A stretch of DNA of 64,000 bases from Pyricularia pennisetigena (Eukaryota > Ascomycota > Sordariomycetes > Magnaporthales > Pyriculariaceae). The stretch covers positions 7,167,126-7,231,125 of the forward strand of contig NC_043741.1 in the NCBI RefSeq assembly GCF_004337985.1. The letters run 5' to 3'. Positions 33,638-47,197 of the stretch are shown piece by piece (the stretch's first letter is position 1; each line of letters begins with the position of its first letter). Position numbers and translations under genes: made by a program. A model generated the notes under the pieces. It was not told the DNA's origin. It was given only the letters and a program-made list of their open reading frames with translations, and did not search any database.

Positions 33638-34322
33638 CCTATAACACCCTGGAAAACGATTATTCCGTTGCAGCCGAAATTAGTTGAAATTCGCTATATT
33701 TGGAATTCCACGCTATGAATTTTTCGAAAGTTAAAGGATCGATACCGGAATTTAACAACCGTTTTAACTAACTAGTGGCTAAATTTGCAAATACCAACGT
33801 ACAAATTGACCCCGTCAATATACGGAATTAGTATTTACGGGCTTTGGAGGGGATATTTCCTATTTGGACTTAACGCCAACGCAACACCCAACGGGAATTG
33901 CAGGCTATAAGCCAAAATTCGGAGAAGTTAAATTTGCAATATTTTATGGCGGAATTTCTATCCGAAAATTCGACTTTAGGCTCTATAACGGCTAAGACCG
34001 CTAAATTTAGGTTAAAAGGTCGAAAATCGGGTAAAACAACATTAAAAAAGGTGGTAAAAAGATAAATAATGGGCATGAAAACACCTTTAAACGAAAAAAT
34101 GGTAAAACCATAATTCGGATTCTGCTACTGCAAAAGATATTAAATCCTCCAATTCCAGCGAATTAACCGTTGGAACGTCCATAAATTCCATGGATTGTGA
34201 GTTATTTACGGGTTTAATTTCAGGTGACGTTAACGAATGCGCAGCGTATAACGCCCTGGAACAGGAGGTTAATTCCGCTATTAGCGCAATTATAAAGTTA
34301 CGCTCGGATTCGGACACGGAAG
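33638..34322 (+). pseudogene. Copia-4 gag, 3' part
   Basis: Collinear with copia-1 2405-3075, ending in the SDSDTE acidic stretch where E4 is inserted. Plus-strand stops fall at Gln-like positions. Confidence 0.7.
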
Positions 34323-36160
34323 TAGTCTCAATGCTCAGACTAAACCCCCCTGCTCCGCAATGGGGACCGAACGCTCCATATACCTTTCAGCCACATGGCT
34401 TTTCGACCAATTACATTGGCCGAAAAAATCGCGTTCGTTCTAGTCTGAGGACATTTTATCGCATTTCGCCGTTCATGGCGGTACCACCAACGATAATTTG
34501 GGGCATTTCGACGTTTATAACGGTATTATTAATAATATATCTAATGTTACGATACCGTTACTGATTATTTTATTGAAATAGGGATAGTCTGTGGTATTTT
34601 GCCGTTTATAACGGGTATATATAATATATTCGCACTATAATGTTAAAAAAAATGGTGTAATTATAATATACAATTAAATATTCGAATAAAAAAATACATA
34701 GAAATTATAAAAGTATACAGTAATTTGCGTTAAATTTAATGGAGTTGATTAATTTTTTAATTGCCGGCCGCGTCTTAATAGCCACTGTATTTGGAAAGAT
34801 ATTAAAATATTGAGCAAAATTTGTGATTTTTTATTATATTTAAATCTTATTTTAAATAATGGTATATAATGGTAATTTAAATCCGAATTACAGTTGTTAT
34901 AGCTTATCAAACCTAATATTGCAAAATTCATGCAATTATCGCTTGAAACAAAAGTTTTATTAATATTTTTGTATAGATTAACAATTTGTTAAAAAACTGA
35001 ATAATTTACGCAAATATTAGTAAAATTAAAATATTTTTAATTCATGCATTTTTTGATCAATTGTTTAATAAAGTTCATTTGAGTTTTTTCTTATAAATTT
35101 TATTTAATTAAGTAAAGCAAAAAATACAAAAATAACAGAAATTGAGCATTTCTTTATATAAAAAAATAAAAAGGGCCGGTATTATAGATCGAATATTACG
35201 TTAACGTTTGTTTATATACGTCATCCATTTTTTCGAATTTTGGTTTTATTAATGTCAAAATTGGTATAAATGTAAAAGCATTTCGATTGTAAAAAATATA
35301 TCAAATTGGATATATTTTACCTATCCGCATATTTAACGGCTTATATAATCGGACGTACGTACCAAATTGTGATAGTATACTAAATACATATATACCACCC
35401 TCCACGTGTAAAAACCACAAAATTTGGCAGCAAACCAAAAATAATATAAAATTAATCATATAAAGCAAAAAGATTATAGAATACACATTTAGCATTTTTT
35501 TTATTAAACAGTTTTTAAAGCGGATATTACAAGTAGGATAAGATTGAAACGTTTATTTATATACGTAATTAAATTTCTGAAGTTTTGGTTTTATTATCGT
35601 TAAAACTGGTAAAAATATAAACCAGTTTCAATTGTAAATTATATAAAAATAAATATATACTTTGCCTATCCGCTTATTTAACTGTTTTTATAATACGCTA
35701 TATGCACCTAAGTTCAAGATAACGATATATATATACGACCTTCCACGTGCAAGAATTATAAAATTCGGTCAAAAACTAAAAATAACATTAAAAGAAATCG
35801 AAAGTCGAAAAGAAAATCGAAAAAACAGTACCGCCATGAACGGATTAAGGGCAGGTGGTATCCAATTCGGCCATTATATTAAATAAAAAATGAATTAAAT
35901 TGCTGCTAATAGCGGGATTAAACGCTATTTTCAAGATATTTTCTTTTTTCAATATTTTGGGTGGTTGTGGAATAATGGAGGAGTGTCGGTCGAAAAAAAG
36001 CCAAAAATACCGCCATAAACGGCGAAAATCGACAAATTGTCCTCAAACCTAAACCAAAATATTCTTTGGATGGACCCACAAATACATTGCAAAGCCGTAA
36101 TTAAGCTACGAAGTGGATTAATTGTGGAGCTGTGGGCTTTAGGGATGGGCCCTGAGACTA
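34323..36160 (-). mobile_element. E4: E-family DNA transposon, inverted
   Basis: 1838 bp from TAGTCTCAATGCTCAGACTA to GGATGGGCCCTGAGACTA, the reverse of E3. Flanking 9-mers ACACGGAAG and ATTCGGAAG agree in seven of nine bases; the two changes are not C-to-T type. More diverged inside than E3. Confidence 0.88.
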
Positions 36161-37126
36161 ATTCGGAAGCCGATACCGGTAAACCGCTAAAACCACAGGT
36201 TTTAACAGCTAATTTTAAGGCTAAAACGAAACCTGGGCGCCGTGTTAAATGGGCACCTAAGCTTTTGAAACTAGTTTACCTTGTCTTATATAATACAGGG
36301 AGTACGGACTATATTTTTGCAAACAAGCAATTTTTTACCGATTATACCCTCGGTTTTACAGTCGAAACCGGTACCTGAGGTGGCCCTGTTAAGCCTGTAG
36401 GCGCCGGGATTGTTAAGATACAGGGTCGTTACGGCCAAAAGGTTAACGAATTTACAAGAATTACGTTAGATAACGTTTTATATATCCCCTCGTTTGGAAT
36501 AAATATCGTTAATACTTTTATAAGTTTTAATATAGGGGGCGTATTTTAAAAGAAAACCCTGTATGATAACGATCGCAAAGCGTGGGGCCGCCTTAATACC
36601 GCTAAATATTCGTTTTACTTGGAGGTAAAAGGGTGCGATATCCTTGTCGAAATAAATCTATTTCGAATTACGCCTATATAATAGGTGAATATAGCACCGC
36701 TTCTAGCATGGCTTTACAGGGGGTTGAAAAGGGCTACGCAGCCCCTCAAAGAATAAAGCCAAATAATATAAACCCCGAAAATTACGAGGATTATAAAATG
36801 TACACCGATTCGGAATTGGAAGAAAATACGATAACGGAAAAGCTAAATCCCGAGCAAAATACATAAATAACCGTAAATTCACCTATAACGCAGAAACTTA
36901 ACGGTAAAAACCTTGAAAATCCACGTGAAATTGGGCCCCGTAGGCCCGGTAAACCGTTAAATGACCCTTTTATACTACCTAATTTAAAAAGGACTATATT
37001 CGAAAACAGGGGGTTTCCCATATAAGAAATCCGTTGTTAAAACCTTTTCATTATCAAATTTGAAGCCGGGCCCTGTAAACTACCTCCTTTTAAAGCTAAA
37101 ACGAATTACCGAAGCATAATTAACCC
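36161..37126 (+). pseudogene. Copia-4 protease and linker
   Basis: The open piece at 36037-36378 crosses the E4 end and reads LVLYNTGSTDYIFANKQFF (about 36265-36320), with the protease Asp changed to Asn. Downstream, the VLYIPSFGINIVN block and the NPENYEDYKMYTDSE linker (36770-36820) follow. Broken by stops, then by E5. Confidence 0.75.
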
Positions 37127-38968
37127 TACTCTCAGGGCTCATCCCTGAAGCCCAGAGCTCCACAATTAATCCATTTCGTAGCTTAATTACGGCTTTGCAA
37201 TGTACTTGTGGGTCCATCCAAAGAACACTCTGGTTCAGGTCTGAGGACAATTTATCGATTTTCGCCGTTTAAAGCGGTATTTTTGGCCTTTTTTCGACCG
37301 ACACTCCTTTATTATTCCACAACCACGCAAAATATTGAAAAAGAAAATATCGTTGAAAATAGCGTTTAATACCGCTATTAGCAGCGATTTGATTTATTTT
37401 TTTATTTTTTATAATGGCCGAATTCGATACCACCTGCCCTTAGTCCGTTTATGGCGGTACTGTTTTTTCGATTTTTTTTTGATTTCCGATTTTCTTTAAT
37501 ATTATTTTTAATTTTTGACCAAATTCTATAATTTTTGCACGTGGAGGGTTGTATATATGTATACATCGTTATTGCTAATTCTGGTGCATATACCACACTA
37601 TATAAGCAGTTAAATAAGCGGATAGGGAGACTATTTACTTTTTTATGTATAATTTACAATCGAAACTCGTTTATATTTTTATCAGTTTTAACGATAACAA
37701 AACCAAAACTTCAGAAATTTGATTACGTATATAAACAAACGTCCAAATCCAATCCTATTGAAAATATCGGCCTTAAAAACCGTTTAATAAAAACAAATGC
37801 TAAGTATGTATTTTATAAATCTTTTTACTTTATTTGATTAATTTTATATTATTTTTGGTTTGCAGCCAGATTTTGTGGTTTTTGCATGTGGGGGGTGGTA
37901 TATATATTTAATATAATATTACATTCTGGTACGTATATTCAATTGTATAAGCCGTTAAATATGCGGATAGATAAAGTGTTTCCAATTTTAAATATATTTT
38001 ACAATCGAAATGCTTTTACATTTTTACCAATTTTAACATTAGTAAAACCAAAGTTCAAACAAGTGGTTTATGTATATAAACAAACGTCAACGTAAAACCC
38101 GATTTACAATACCGGCCCTTTTTGTTTTTTTATATAGAAAGATGCTAGATTTGTGTTACTTTTATATTTTGTGCTTTATTTAGCTAAATAAAATTTTGAA
38201 AAAAAAACTCAAATAAGATTTACTAATAACTTGATAAAGGAATGCATGAGTTAAAAACGCTTTAATTCTACCAATATTGGTGTAAATTATTTAGTTCTTT
38301 ATCAAATTGTTAATTTATATAAAAATATTAATAAAACTTTTATTTTAATCGATAATTGCATAAATTTTGCAGTATTAGGTTTATTAAGCTATAATAACTG
38401 TAAAACAAACAAAAACTAATATTATATACCATAATTAAGAATAAAAATTCAATATAATGAAAAATTACAAATTTTATTTAATATTTTAATATCTTTCCAA
38501 ATACATTGGTTATTAAAACGCGACCGGGATTCAAATAATTAACAAATTGCAATATATTCAATTCAAATTACTATATATTTTTATAATTTCTATTTGCTTT
38601 TTCATTCGAATGTTTAATTGTATATTATAATTACACCACTTTTTTTAACATTATGGTGCGAATATATTGTATATACCCGCTCTAAGCGGCAACATACCAC
38701 AAATTATCCTCATATTAATAAAATAATCAGTAACGATATCGTAACATTAGGTATATTATTAATAATACCGTTATAAACGTCGAAATGCGACAAATTATCG
38801 TTGGTGGTACCGCCATGAACGGCGAAATGCGATAAAATGTCCTCAGACTAGAACGAACGCGATTTTCTCGGCCAATGTAATTGGTCGAAAAGCCATGTGG
38901 CTGAAAGGTATATGGAGCGTTCGGTCCCCACTGCGGAGCAGGGGGGTCTAGTCTGAGCACTGAGACTA
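37127..38968 (+). mobile_element. E5: E-family DNA transposon
   Basis: 1842 bp from TACTCTCAGGGCTCATCC to GAGCACTGAGACTA, with a perfect 9-bp duplication AATTAACCC (37118-37126 and 38969-38977). The left tip has one mismatch to the consensus. Same internal modules as E3. Confidence 0.92.
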
Positions 38969-39010
38969 AATTAACCCCCAAAAGAGACGGAACTACGGGC
39001 GATTAACGTC

Positions 39011-39773
39011 GGGTACCCCCTGACGGCCACCCCCCCTGTTGGCCGCACCTAAAAATCTAACAACGAAATACCTACTTTTATAAACCAATTTAAATATAAA
39101 ACTATCAACGCACAAAAATACAATCGTTTTCAGGCTATTCCGGGTTATTAACCTCTTTTTCATTAGTTAAAAATTCTAAACTTTCTATATTATTTTCCTG
39201 TAATCCAATAATATTCTATCTACTAAACAAAAACTCGTTTGGATCCGGAATTACCCTTTTTTTTCGCCGGCCGTATTGCGTCCCATGGTGCTTCCAATAA
39301 ACTGATTTTATGCTGGGCGTTAACCAAAAATATATCTTTGGTTTCGATGCTTTTTGGACTCTTGCAAATAAAAAACGTGAAATAGGGTTGGTTTTATGGG
39401 ATTGGGAAAATTCGTACAGTTAAAATCGAATATTTCGTGTCGTTTCAGGGGTTTTCCAAATAAATAAAAACGGGTTGTTAATTTTTTGGGTTGGGATTTC
39501 CGGCATTTTATCTTTTTATAAACCGTTATTTTCATCTTTTATAACGTTGACGTTGCTATTTTCCAACAAAAAAGGGCTTAAAAGTGGTTTCACCAGATTC
39601 ACCGGTTATAAACTCGTTATACGCCACCCAGATTAAATATTTTTTGATGTAATTGCTTTTGATTTGGTTATATTATAGCAAAAAAGCAAATTTCGTTTTC
39701 CAACAATTGTTAAACAGCAAAATTGGATAACAAATCCAAATTAACGTCGACAAGCCTTTTTTAACGGCTTAAA
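39011..39773 (-). other. Unassigned stretch with a possible minus-strand coding remnant
   Basis: A 71-codon minus-strand piece (39320-39535), rich in Lys, Phe and Pro (FHVFYLQESKKHRNQRYIFG), has no family I recognise. A GC-rich hairpin CGGCCA...TTGGCCG lies near 39017-39041. It abuts copy 3 of the tRNA-bearing LTR without a target duplication. Confidence 0.35.
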
Positions 39774-40432
39774 TGTGAACATGGCTAGCGCAGGGCTCAT
39801 TATATTAGCTACCCTGCATTATCTTATAACGGCTAGCACGGGCTAATTTTATTAGTCTCCCTGCATCGAATAAATAAATAAATAACAAATAAAACGTATA
39901 CGCGTTTATACACATAAAGCTTTATATATCACGTCTTTGTTCATAGTTTCAACAACAAAACAAATACGTCATATTTAATCTAGCTTAGTGGTATAATGCA
40001 CGTACCATAATCTATATCATATATACGTTAAAGTGCGTGGGTTCGAATCCCGTTGTGGTCGCAGATTTTCTGTGCATGCATAAGCACAATAGGCCGTTAG
40101 GCTTAATGGGCCGTTAGGCTCAATAGGTCGGCAGGTCAGTCACATGAATAAGGCCAAATCATGTGACGTGACCCCGCATTCCGGACATCCGGATCGAAGA
40201 TCTGCACCTACGGATTCGAACACGTAATTCACAACTCATCCTTAGACATATCACCTTTATAACTTTCCTCGATTCAACGATTCAACGAATCGATTGTGTA
40301 ACAACAATATATCATCTCTATTACCCGCTAGCAGACGGTTATCTGCCACTTCAACGTTCCATCAGCCTTATACGTGATCCACTTTTCCCCGCGTTCAAGA
40401 TTAAGTTTATTCTATCTCGTAACCTCCTCACA
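39774..40432 (+). mobile_element. tRNA-bearing LTR element, copy 3
   Basis: TGTGAACATGGCTAGC to CCTCCTCACA, with A-box and B-box intact and two units of the 17-bp repeat. Flanks TTAAA and GTTAA do not match. It ends exactly where the DUF6589-like arm begins, so it probably marks a recombination junction. Confidence 0.85.
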
Positions 40433-41040
40433 GTTAATATTATATGGTATTTGTTATTAATACGTATACGGGCGATGTTTTCCAATGTTTTGCGCATCGT
40501 AGTTGCGATTGGCCCTATCGTTGCACAATTTAGGAATGTTTTTCGCAAATCGTGCGTAAAATTGCGGTTATTTTTAATATTTATAACGAAACTTTTACTA
40601 ATATATTTAATTATTAGGTTTACCGGTTTAAATCCATTCCCGGCCGTGGTACTTTTTACGAACGCTGATTTTAAAATCCCGGTGCACAGCGGCTAATTTG
40701 TAATTTTTGGTCGTAATAATTAAATTAAATATAGCATTTTAGGGCCATAGTTTTTTGTTTTGCAACCGTAAAAAAATAGGACCAATTGCGGTATTACAGT
40801 TTCCAATACGCCGTAATTTCCTTGGTGGAACGCGTTTCTTATTATTTATAAAAGGTTAATTATTTGCAAATAACGGCGTTACGTGCGGAAGGCGATATTG
40901 ATTTTGGATTTTATATCCCATAATCCAATACCCATTAAACCGTTAATATAACCAGCTAATATATTATCGTAAATACGGCTTACCACGGAAATATATGTAT
41001 GATATAGTATATCGGTAAAAGTTTTTTCCAGGGCGTTTTT

Positions 41041-41105
41041 AAAAGTTTAATCCTTATCCAATAATCCGTTTCTAAAAGTTTAATCCTTATCCAATAATCC
41101 GTTTT
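41041..41105. repeat. 33-bp perfect tandem duplication
   Basis: AAAAGTTTAATCCTTATCC... repeated twice (41041-41073 and 41074-41104). The other DUF6589-like copy has a single unit near 48000-48033, so it arose after the copies separated. Confidence 0.8.
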
Positions 41106-41908
41106 GGATTAAAACAGCAATTATAATGTACAAAATGCGGGACCGGAATGCACTTTATAAAAACCGTAAAACGTGGTAAAATTCCTTTTTATTTTTTGAA
41201 ATTGGTTATATTTCCACAACTTTATTATATTTATGGATATAATAGGGGCGTAATATTGCTATAATTGGTTAATAAAATTGAATTCGATATAAAAAAACGT
41301 TGGTACGGGTAATATCCATTGGTTTTAATTAAAAGGGTGGGATAATTCGATATAAATTCCCTAAATAGTACGAATATATAACGTTATTTTTTAATCCCTA
41401 TCAACGAGGAACAGGACGGAAAAAGAGTCGAAATGGTCGGGTAGCAGGTTTAAAAAACGTTTAAAAAGGATTTCGTGGATTTGGATAATTTTTGCGTATT
41501 TCCCTTCGTTTTCGGTAATAGCGGGGGTTCAAATAAGGTAAAAGGTTTATGTAGGTCGTGCGAGGGTAGGGAATTGTGGGATTATTTCAGGCGTATATGG
41601 GCGGTTGGGTAATAAAAAACCACAAATTTGGTGCATTATATAATATTTGGCGTTTTTGTAATAAATGTCCGGATATTGTAAAAAGGCGGGCGTTTGTAAC
41701 TATTTTTGGCGGAAAGGTACGGTGGCGTACTATTGGGATTACGTGTATTATTTAAATCCTGGCGTTAATATAAGGAAATACGATGTTAAATTTTGCATTC
41801 GGTTACGTTTTTTATATCCAAAATCCTGTATTTTGTCCAGAAAGTTGAAATTGTTATATACGAAAAATAATGTTAAATTACGAAGGATCCTTTTTAAATT
41901 TGTTTATA

Positions 41909-41911
<3 letters not shown>

Positions 41912-41939
<28 letters not shown>

Positions 41940-41940
41940 G
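41912..41940. repeat. TA microsatellite
   Basis: An AT/TA run inside copy L. The corresponding run in copy R (47161-47194) is longer, showing slippage. Confidence 0.85.
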
Positions 41941-43168
41941 TAAAAATTATTATTACTGTTCGCGGTAAAAGTTTAACATAAAAATGGATACTATTAATAA
42001 CGTATTCGGGTAACGGCGACAAATTGTTAAATTTACCGTTTAATAGTTTTATAAAATAAATATATTTTAAACCCGGATAATATATTTACAATACGTCGTG
42101 GAATTCCATTATTTATAAGGTATAATGCGAATGCGCGTAGCAAATAATTGCTTTTTTGGGGGGAATATCCGTGGGTTAAAATCGCTAATATTAATATAAC
42201 GCTTTGGCTTTTTAACGTTGGGGGGTTTGTGGTTTTTAAAAAGGTATTTGGTTCCAGGTGTACCACGTTCGAAATTTGTAACGATAAATAAAACGGGCGG
42301 TGGCCCCGGGAATGCAATAATAGTGAAAATATAAATTTGTGTAATATTGGCGTTTTGGACGGGATTTCCTGGGTGGACGTATCGAATATTTATTTAAATT
42401 AATTTATATCGCTTACGTTTTTAGCGAAACAATTTTTTATTCCCGAAAATTGGAAATTTGTGGGCTTAAACCGGTTAAAAAAGCATAAATATTATATTAA
42501 TTATTGCAATTTTTTGCCTAAAAAGTCGGTTTCAATGGGCGCAGGAAATTTATAATTAAAACGGTATTTAACCCTGTTAACGCGTAAACGTTTTCGGATT
42601 TAAAGGTTTTATAATGTTTTTTTAAAAAAAAATATTCGCGATAGGGTAAATCGGGTAATTTTATAAAAATTTGCCGCTATTACCCAAACGTGGATAAATT
42701 GCGTAAAATTGGTGCGTCGGTAACGGTGACGCTAAAATTTGGTAATATCGCGAATAAATTTGGTTTCGGGGTTTTATTTCCGTTTCGGATTTGGATTCCC
42801 TCGGTAATTGTTTTTAATTAATTAAAAAAGGTTTAAATTCCTATTTATTTTCGAATATAGGATTGGGCGATAATAATTGGAATAGCGATAAAAATAAAAA
42901 TAAATACGATATTAATGGAGGTAATAAAGTTAGGTCGGACGTAAAATATTAGGTTACAGGTTGCGCGGATGGGAATATTTTTTCGGGTGTATTTATTATT
43001 ATTATTGGAAATGTATTTTCCATTATTGGATTCGGGTTTTATTTGGTTTAATAATGTATTAAATAAAGGTTAATATGCGTAAATATATGGTATAATGGTA
43101 AATTTGTTTTATTTTTTTGTGTGTCGGGGGGAATAATGGTTGGCGATATCGCAGTATTGGGTATTTTG

Positions 43169-45006
43169 TAGTCTCAGGGCTCATCCCTGAAGCCCAGAGC
43201 TCCACAATTGAGCGTGGCTCAATTGCGGCTTTGCAATGTACCTGTGGGTCTATCCAAAGAACACTCTGGTTCAGGTTTGAGGACAACTTGTCGATTTTCG
43301 CCGTTCATGGCGGTATTTTTGGCCTTTTTTCGACCGACACTCCTTTATTATTGCACAATTACGCAAAATATTAAAAAAGAAAAATATCGTTGAAAATAGC
43401 GTTTAGTATTGCTATTAGCAGCGATTTAATTTATTCTTTTATCTTTTATAATGGCCGAATTCGATACCACCTGCCCTTAATCCGTTCATGGCGGTATTGT
43501 TTTTTCGATTTTTTTTCGATTTTCGACTTCTTTTAATATTATTTTTGATTTTTGACCAAATTTTATACTTTTTGAACGTGGAGGGTGGTATATATATATA
43601 TATCGTTATTGGGAATTTTGGTGCATACACCAGATTAAATACGCAGTTAAATAAGCGGATAGGCAAAATATATACTTTTTTATATATAATTTACAATCGA
43701 AACTCGTTTATATTTTTACCAGTTTTAACGATAATAAAACCAAAATTTTGAAAATCCGATAACGTATATAAGCAAACGTCCTGGTTTTATCCTACCTATA
43801 ATATCGGTTTTAAAAACTTTTCAATAAAAACAAATGTTAAATGTGTATTTTATAAATCTTTTTGCTTTATTTAATTAATTTTATATTATTTTTGTTTTGC
43901 AGCCAAATTTTATGGTTTTTGCACGTGGGGGGTGACATATATATATCTAATATAATGCTACATTTTGGTACGTATATCTAATTTTATTAGCCGTTAAATA
44001 TGCGGATAGGTAAAAAGTATCCAATTTTATATATATTTTACAATCGAAATGTTTATACATTTTTACCAATTTTAATATTAATAAAACCAAAGTTTGAAAA
44101 AGTGGATAATGTTTATAAATCAACGCCAACGTAAAACCCGATCTACAATACCGGCCTTTTATATTTTTTATATAAAAAAATACTAAATTTGTAATATTCT
44201 AATATTTATTACTTTAGTTAATTTAATAAAATTTATAAAAAAAAGTAAAATAAAATTTTTTAATAAATTAATAAAACCATGCCTGAATTAAACTTTCTTT
44301 TAATTTTACCAAGATTTGCGTAAATTATTCAGGTTTTTAACAAAATGTTACTTAATATACAAATATTAATAATACTTTTGTTTAAATCGATAATTGCATG
44401 CATTTTGCAGTATTAGGTCTGCTAGGCTATAAATACTGTAACTAAAATTAGAATTAATATTATATACTATTATTCAAAATAAAAATTAAATATAATGAAA
44501 AATTACATATTTTACTTAATATTTTAATATCTTTTCAAATACAGTGGTTACAAAAACGCGGCCGGCAATCAAGTAATTAGCAAACCCCAATAAATCTAAC
44601 GCAACTTACTATATATTTTTATAGTTTTTATTTATTCTTTTATACGAATATTTATTTGCATATTATGGGTACACTATTTTCTTTTGCCATTATAATGCGA
44701 ATATATCGTATATACCCACCACAAACGGCAGAATACCACAAATTGTCCTTATATTAATAAAACAATTATAAACGATATCGTAATATGAAATATATTATTA
44801 ATAATACCGTTATAAACGGCGAAATACGACAAATTATCGTTGGTGGTACCGCCGTGAACGGCGAAATGCGACAAAATATCCTCAAACTAGAACGAGCGCG
44901 ATCTTTTCGGCCAATGTAATTGGTCGAAAAGCCATGTGGCTAAAAGGTACATGGAGCGCTCGGTCCCACTGCGAAGCAGGGGGGTCTAGTCTGAGCACTG
45001 AGACTA
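43169..45006 (+). mobile_element. E6: E-family DNA transposon inserted in the DUF6589 element
   Basis: 1838 bp from TAGTCTCAGGGCTCATCC to GAGCACTGAGACTA, with a perfect 9-bp duplication GGTATTTTG (43160-43168 and 45007-45015). It sits inside the N-terminal flank of DUF6589 copy L, so the non-autonomous element has jumped into its likely partner. Sequence is very close to E3. Confidence 0.93.
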
Positions 45007-45015
45007 GGTATTTTG

Positions 45016-45183
45016 TTGGTGGTACCGCTATCAACGGCGAAATGCGATAAGATGTTTTCAAATTAGAACGAGCGCGATTTTTTCGGCCAATGTAATTGGT
45101 CGAAAAACTATGTGGTTAAAAGGTACATGGAGCGCTCGGTCCCCACTGCGAAGCAGGGGGGTTTAGTCTGAGCACTGAGAGTA
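45016..45183 (+). repeat. Terminal segment of DUF6589 element copy L
   Basis: TTGGTGGTACCGCTATCAACG to GAGCACTGAGAGTA. It is the same ~170-bp right end as in E2-E7 and joins to 43168 once E6 is removed. The tip has one mismatch (GAGAGTA). Confidence 0.85.
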
Positions 45184-45769
45184 GGGTAAACCCTATTCGC
45201 TGACCGTGAAATCGCAACTCCTCCAACATATAAAATATAACGGAAAATCCAACAACCCCGACAGCCCCACTTTAACACTATCTATTATAATTTATATACA
45301 TATAAAAATGGACCCACTACATGTTTAATAACGCATATAATTAACACCCCCTTTTTTTGCTACTGTTTACATAAAATCGGAAAAGAAAAGTATATAAAAA
45401 TAAAACCCCACAAAAAAATCTATTTTATATCCCAACTCAATTCGAATTCCCGATATAAACCTCCTGGATAATTGAGCTTTTTATACCGACTTATGACCCC
45501 CGAAATGGAGGAACCCCCGAATTGGAAAAAAATACCCGGAATTGTAATAACCCCCGCATTCGAACCTAGGATTTGCATAATATTAACGTATAGAATTAAC
45601 TAGTAAACCAGGTAATTAATTTGGCTGTTCGTTGGTAATAGTCCAAGTTAAGTATATTATATAGGGTATTTCAAATGCGTCAGTCGCCCAAAACGTAGTC
45701 TTTTTCAATTTTAATTTAACTTTTGGATTAGGTTCATATTACGATCAAGGTAGCAGGTAACCTATTCTT
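45184..45769 (-). repeat. Copia LTR start plus 3' tail, between the two DUF6589 copies
   Basis: 45184-45346 is the first part of a copia LTR in minus orientation, ending ATAATTAACA. It is followed by the inverted polypurine tract (CCCCCTTTTTTTGC) and the copia 3' tail with its two tRNA-like segments (B-box complements near 45432-45442 and 45556-45566) to 45769. Confidence 0.8.
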
Positions 45770-46082
45770 TAGTCTCAGTGCTCAGACTAGACCCCCCTGC
45801 TTCGCAGTGGGGACCGAACGCTCCATATACCTTTCAGCCACATGGCTTTTCGACCAATTACATTGGCCGAAAAGATCGCGCTCGTTCTAATCTGAGGACA
45901 ATTTGTCGCATTTCGCCGTTTATAGCGGTACCATTAACAAAACACCCAATGCTGCGATATCGCCAACCACCATTCCCCCCAATACACAAAAAAATAAAAA
46001 ATTTCTACCATTATACCATATATTTACGCATATTAACCTTTATTCGATACACTATTATACCAAATAAAACCCGAATCCAACA

Positions 46083-47154
46083 ATGGAAAACACATTTCCA
46101 ATAATATTAATAAATATACCCGAAATAATATTCCCATCCGCGCAATTTGTAACCCAATATTTTACGTCCGACCTAACCCCATTACCTCCATCGATATCGC
46201 AATTACCTTCGTTTTTATCGTTATTCCAATTACCATCGCCCAATCGTATATTCGAAAATAAATGGGAATTTAAACCCTTTTTAGTCGATTAAAAACAATT
46301 ACCGAAAAAATCCGAATCCGAAACGGAAATAAACCCCGAAACCAAATTTATTCGCGATATTACCAAATTTTGGCGTAACCGTTACCGACGCACCAATTTT
46401 ACGCAATTTATCCACGTTTGGGTAATAACGGTAAATTTTTACGAAATTACCCGACCTGCCCCATCGCGAATATTTTTTTTAAAAAAAATATTATAAAACC
46501 TTTAAATCCGAAAACGTTTACGCGCCAATAGGGTCGAATACCGTTTTAATAATAAATTTCCTGCGCCCATCGAGGCCGACCTTTTGCGCAGGGAATTGCA
46601 ATAATTAATATAATATTTACGTTTTTTTAACCGGTTCGAACCCACAAATTTCCAATTTTCGGGAATAAAAAATTATTCCGCCAAAAACGTAAGCGATATG
46701 GATTGGTTTAAACAAATATTTAATACGTCCACCCAAAAAATCCCGTCCAAAACGCCAATATTATATAAATTTATATTTTCACTATTATTATATTCCCGGG
46801 GCCACCGCCCGTTTTATCCATCGTTACAAATTTCGAACGTGGTATACCTGGAACTAAATATTTTTTTAAAAACCACAAACCCCCCAACGTTAAAAAACCA
46901 ACGCGTTATTTTAATATTGGCGATTTTAACCCACGGATATTCCCCCCAAAAAAGCAATTATTTGTTACGCGCACTCGCATTATACCTTATAAATAATGGA
47001 ATTCCACGATATATTATAAACACATTATCCGGGTTTGGAATATGCTTATTTTATAAAGCTACTAAACGGTAAACCCAATAATTTGTCGCCGTTGCCCGAG
47101 TACGTTATTAGCAATATTTATATTTATATTTAGCTTTTACCGCGAACAGCAATA

Positions 47155-47197
<43 letters not shown>

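Larger units (their letters stand above)
31126..39010 (+). mobile_element. Copia-4, interrupted by E3, E4 and E5, truncated in the linker before integrase
   Basis: Copia DNA is present as 31126-31796, 33638-34322, 36161-37126 and 38969-39010. Removing the three E elements and one copy of each 9-bp duplication restores a sequence collinear with copia-1 1741-4070. It stops at about 39010, in the linker before integrase, where unrelated DNA begins. Integrase, RT, RNase H and 3' LTR are missing. Confidence 0.85.
40433..43168 (-). pseudogene. DUF6589-like protein gene, copy L (putative transposase of the E family)
   Basis: The reverse complement matches 46000-48655 over its whole length. The reading shows QKSNYLLRAFALYLINNGIP (42110-42190), then the YDNFNF-type core and the ISGYCKKAGV antisense shadow region. 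TAA stops and frameshifts break it. The C-terminal part is lost at 40433. Its N-terminal side runs to the element end at 45183 but is split by E6. DUF6589 is a fungal family that, from memory, has no assigned function. Confidence 0.6.

Noticed and set aside
43439..43666. Recurring Lys/Arg-rich frame with KKNRKNSTAINGLRAGGIEFG in all E copies
   Set aside because: Same reasoning: E interior and subterminal repeat read in the antisense direction, with no start conservation and no domain.
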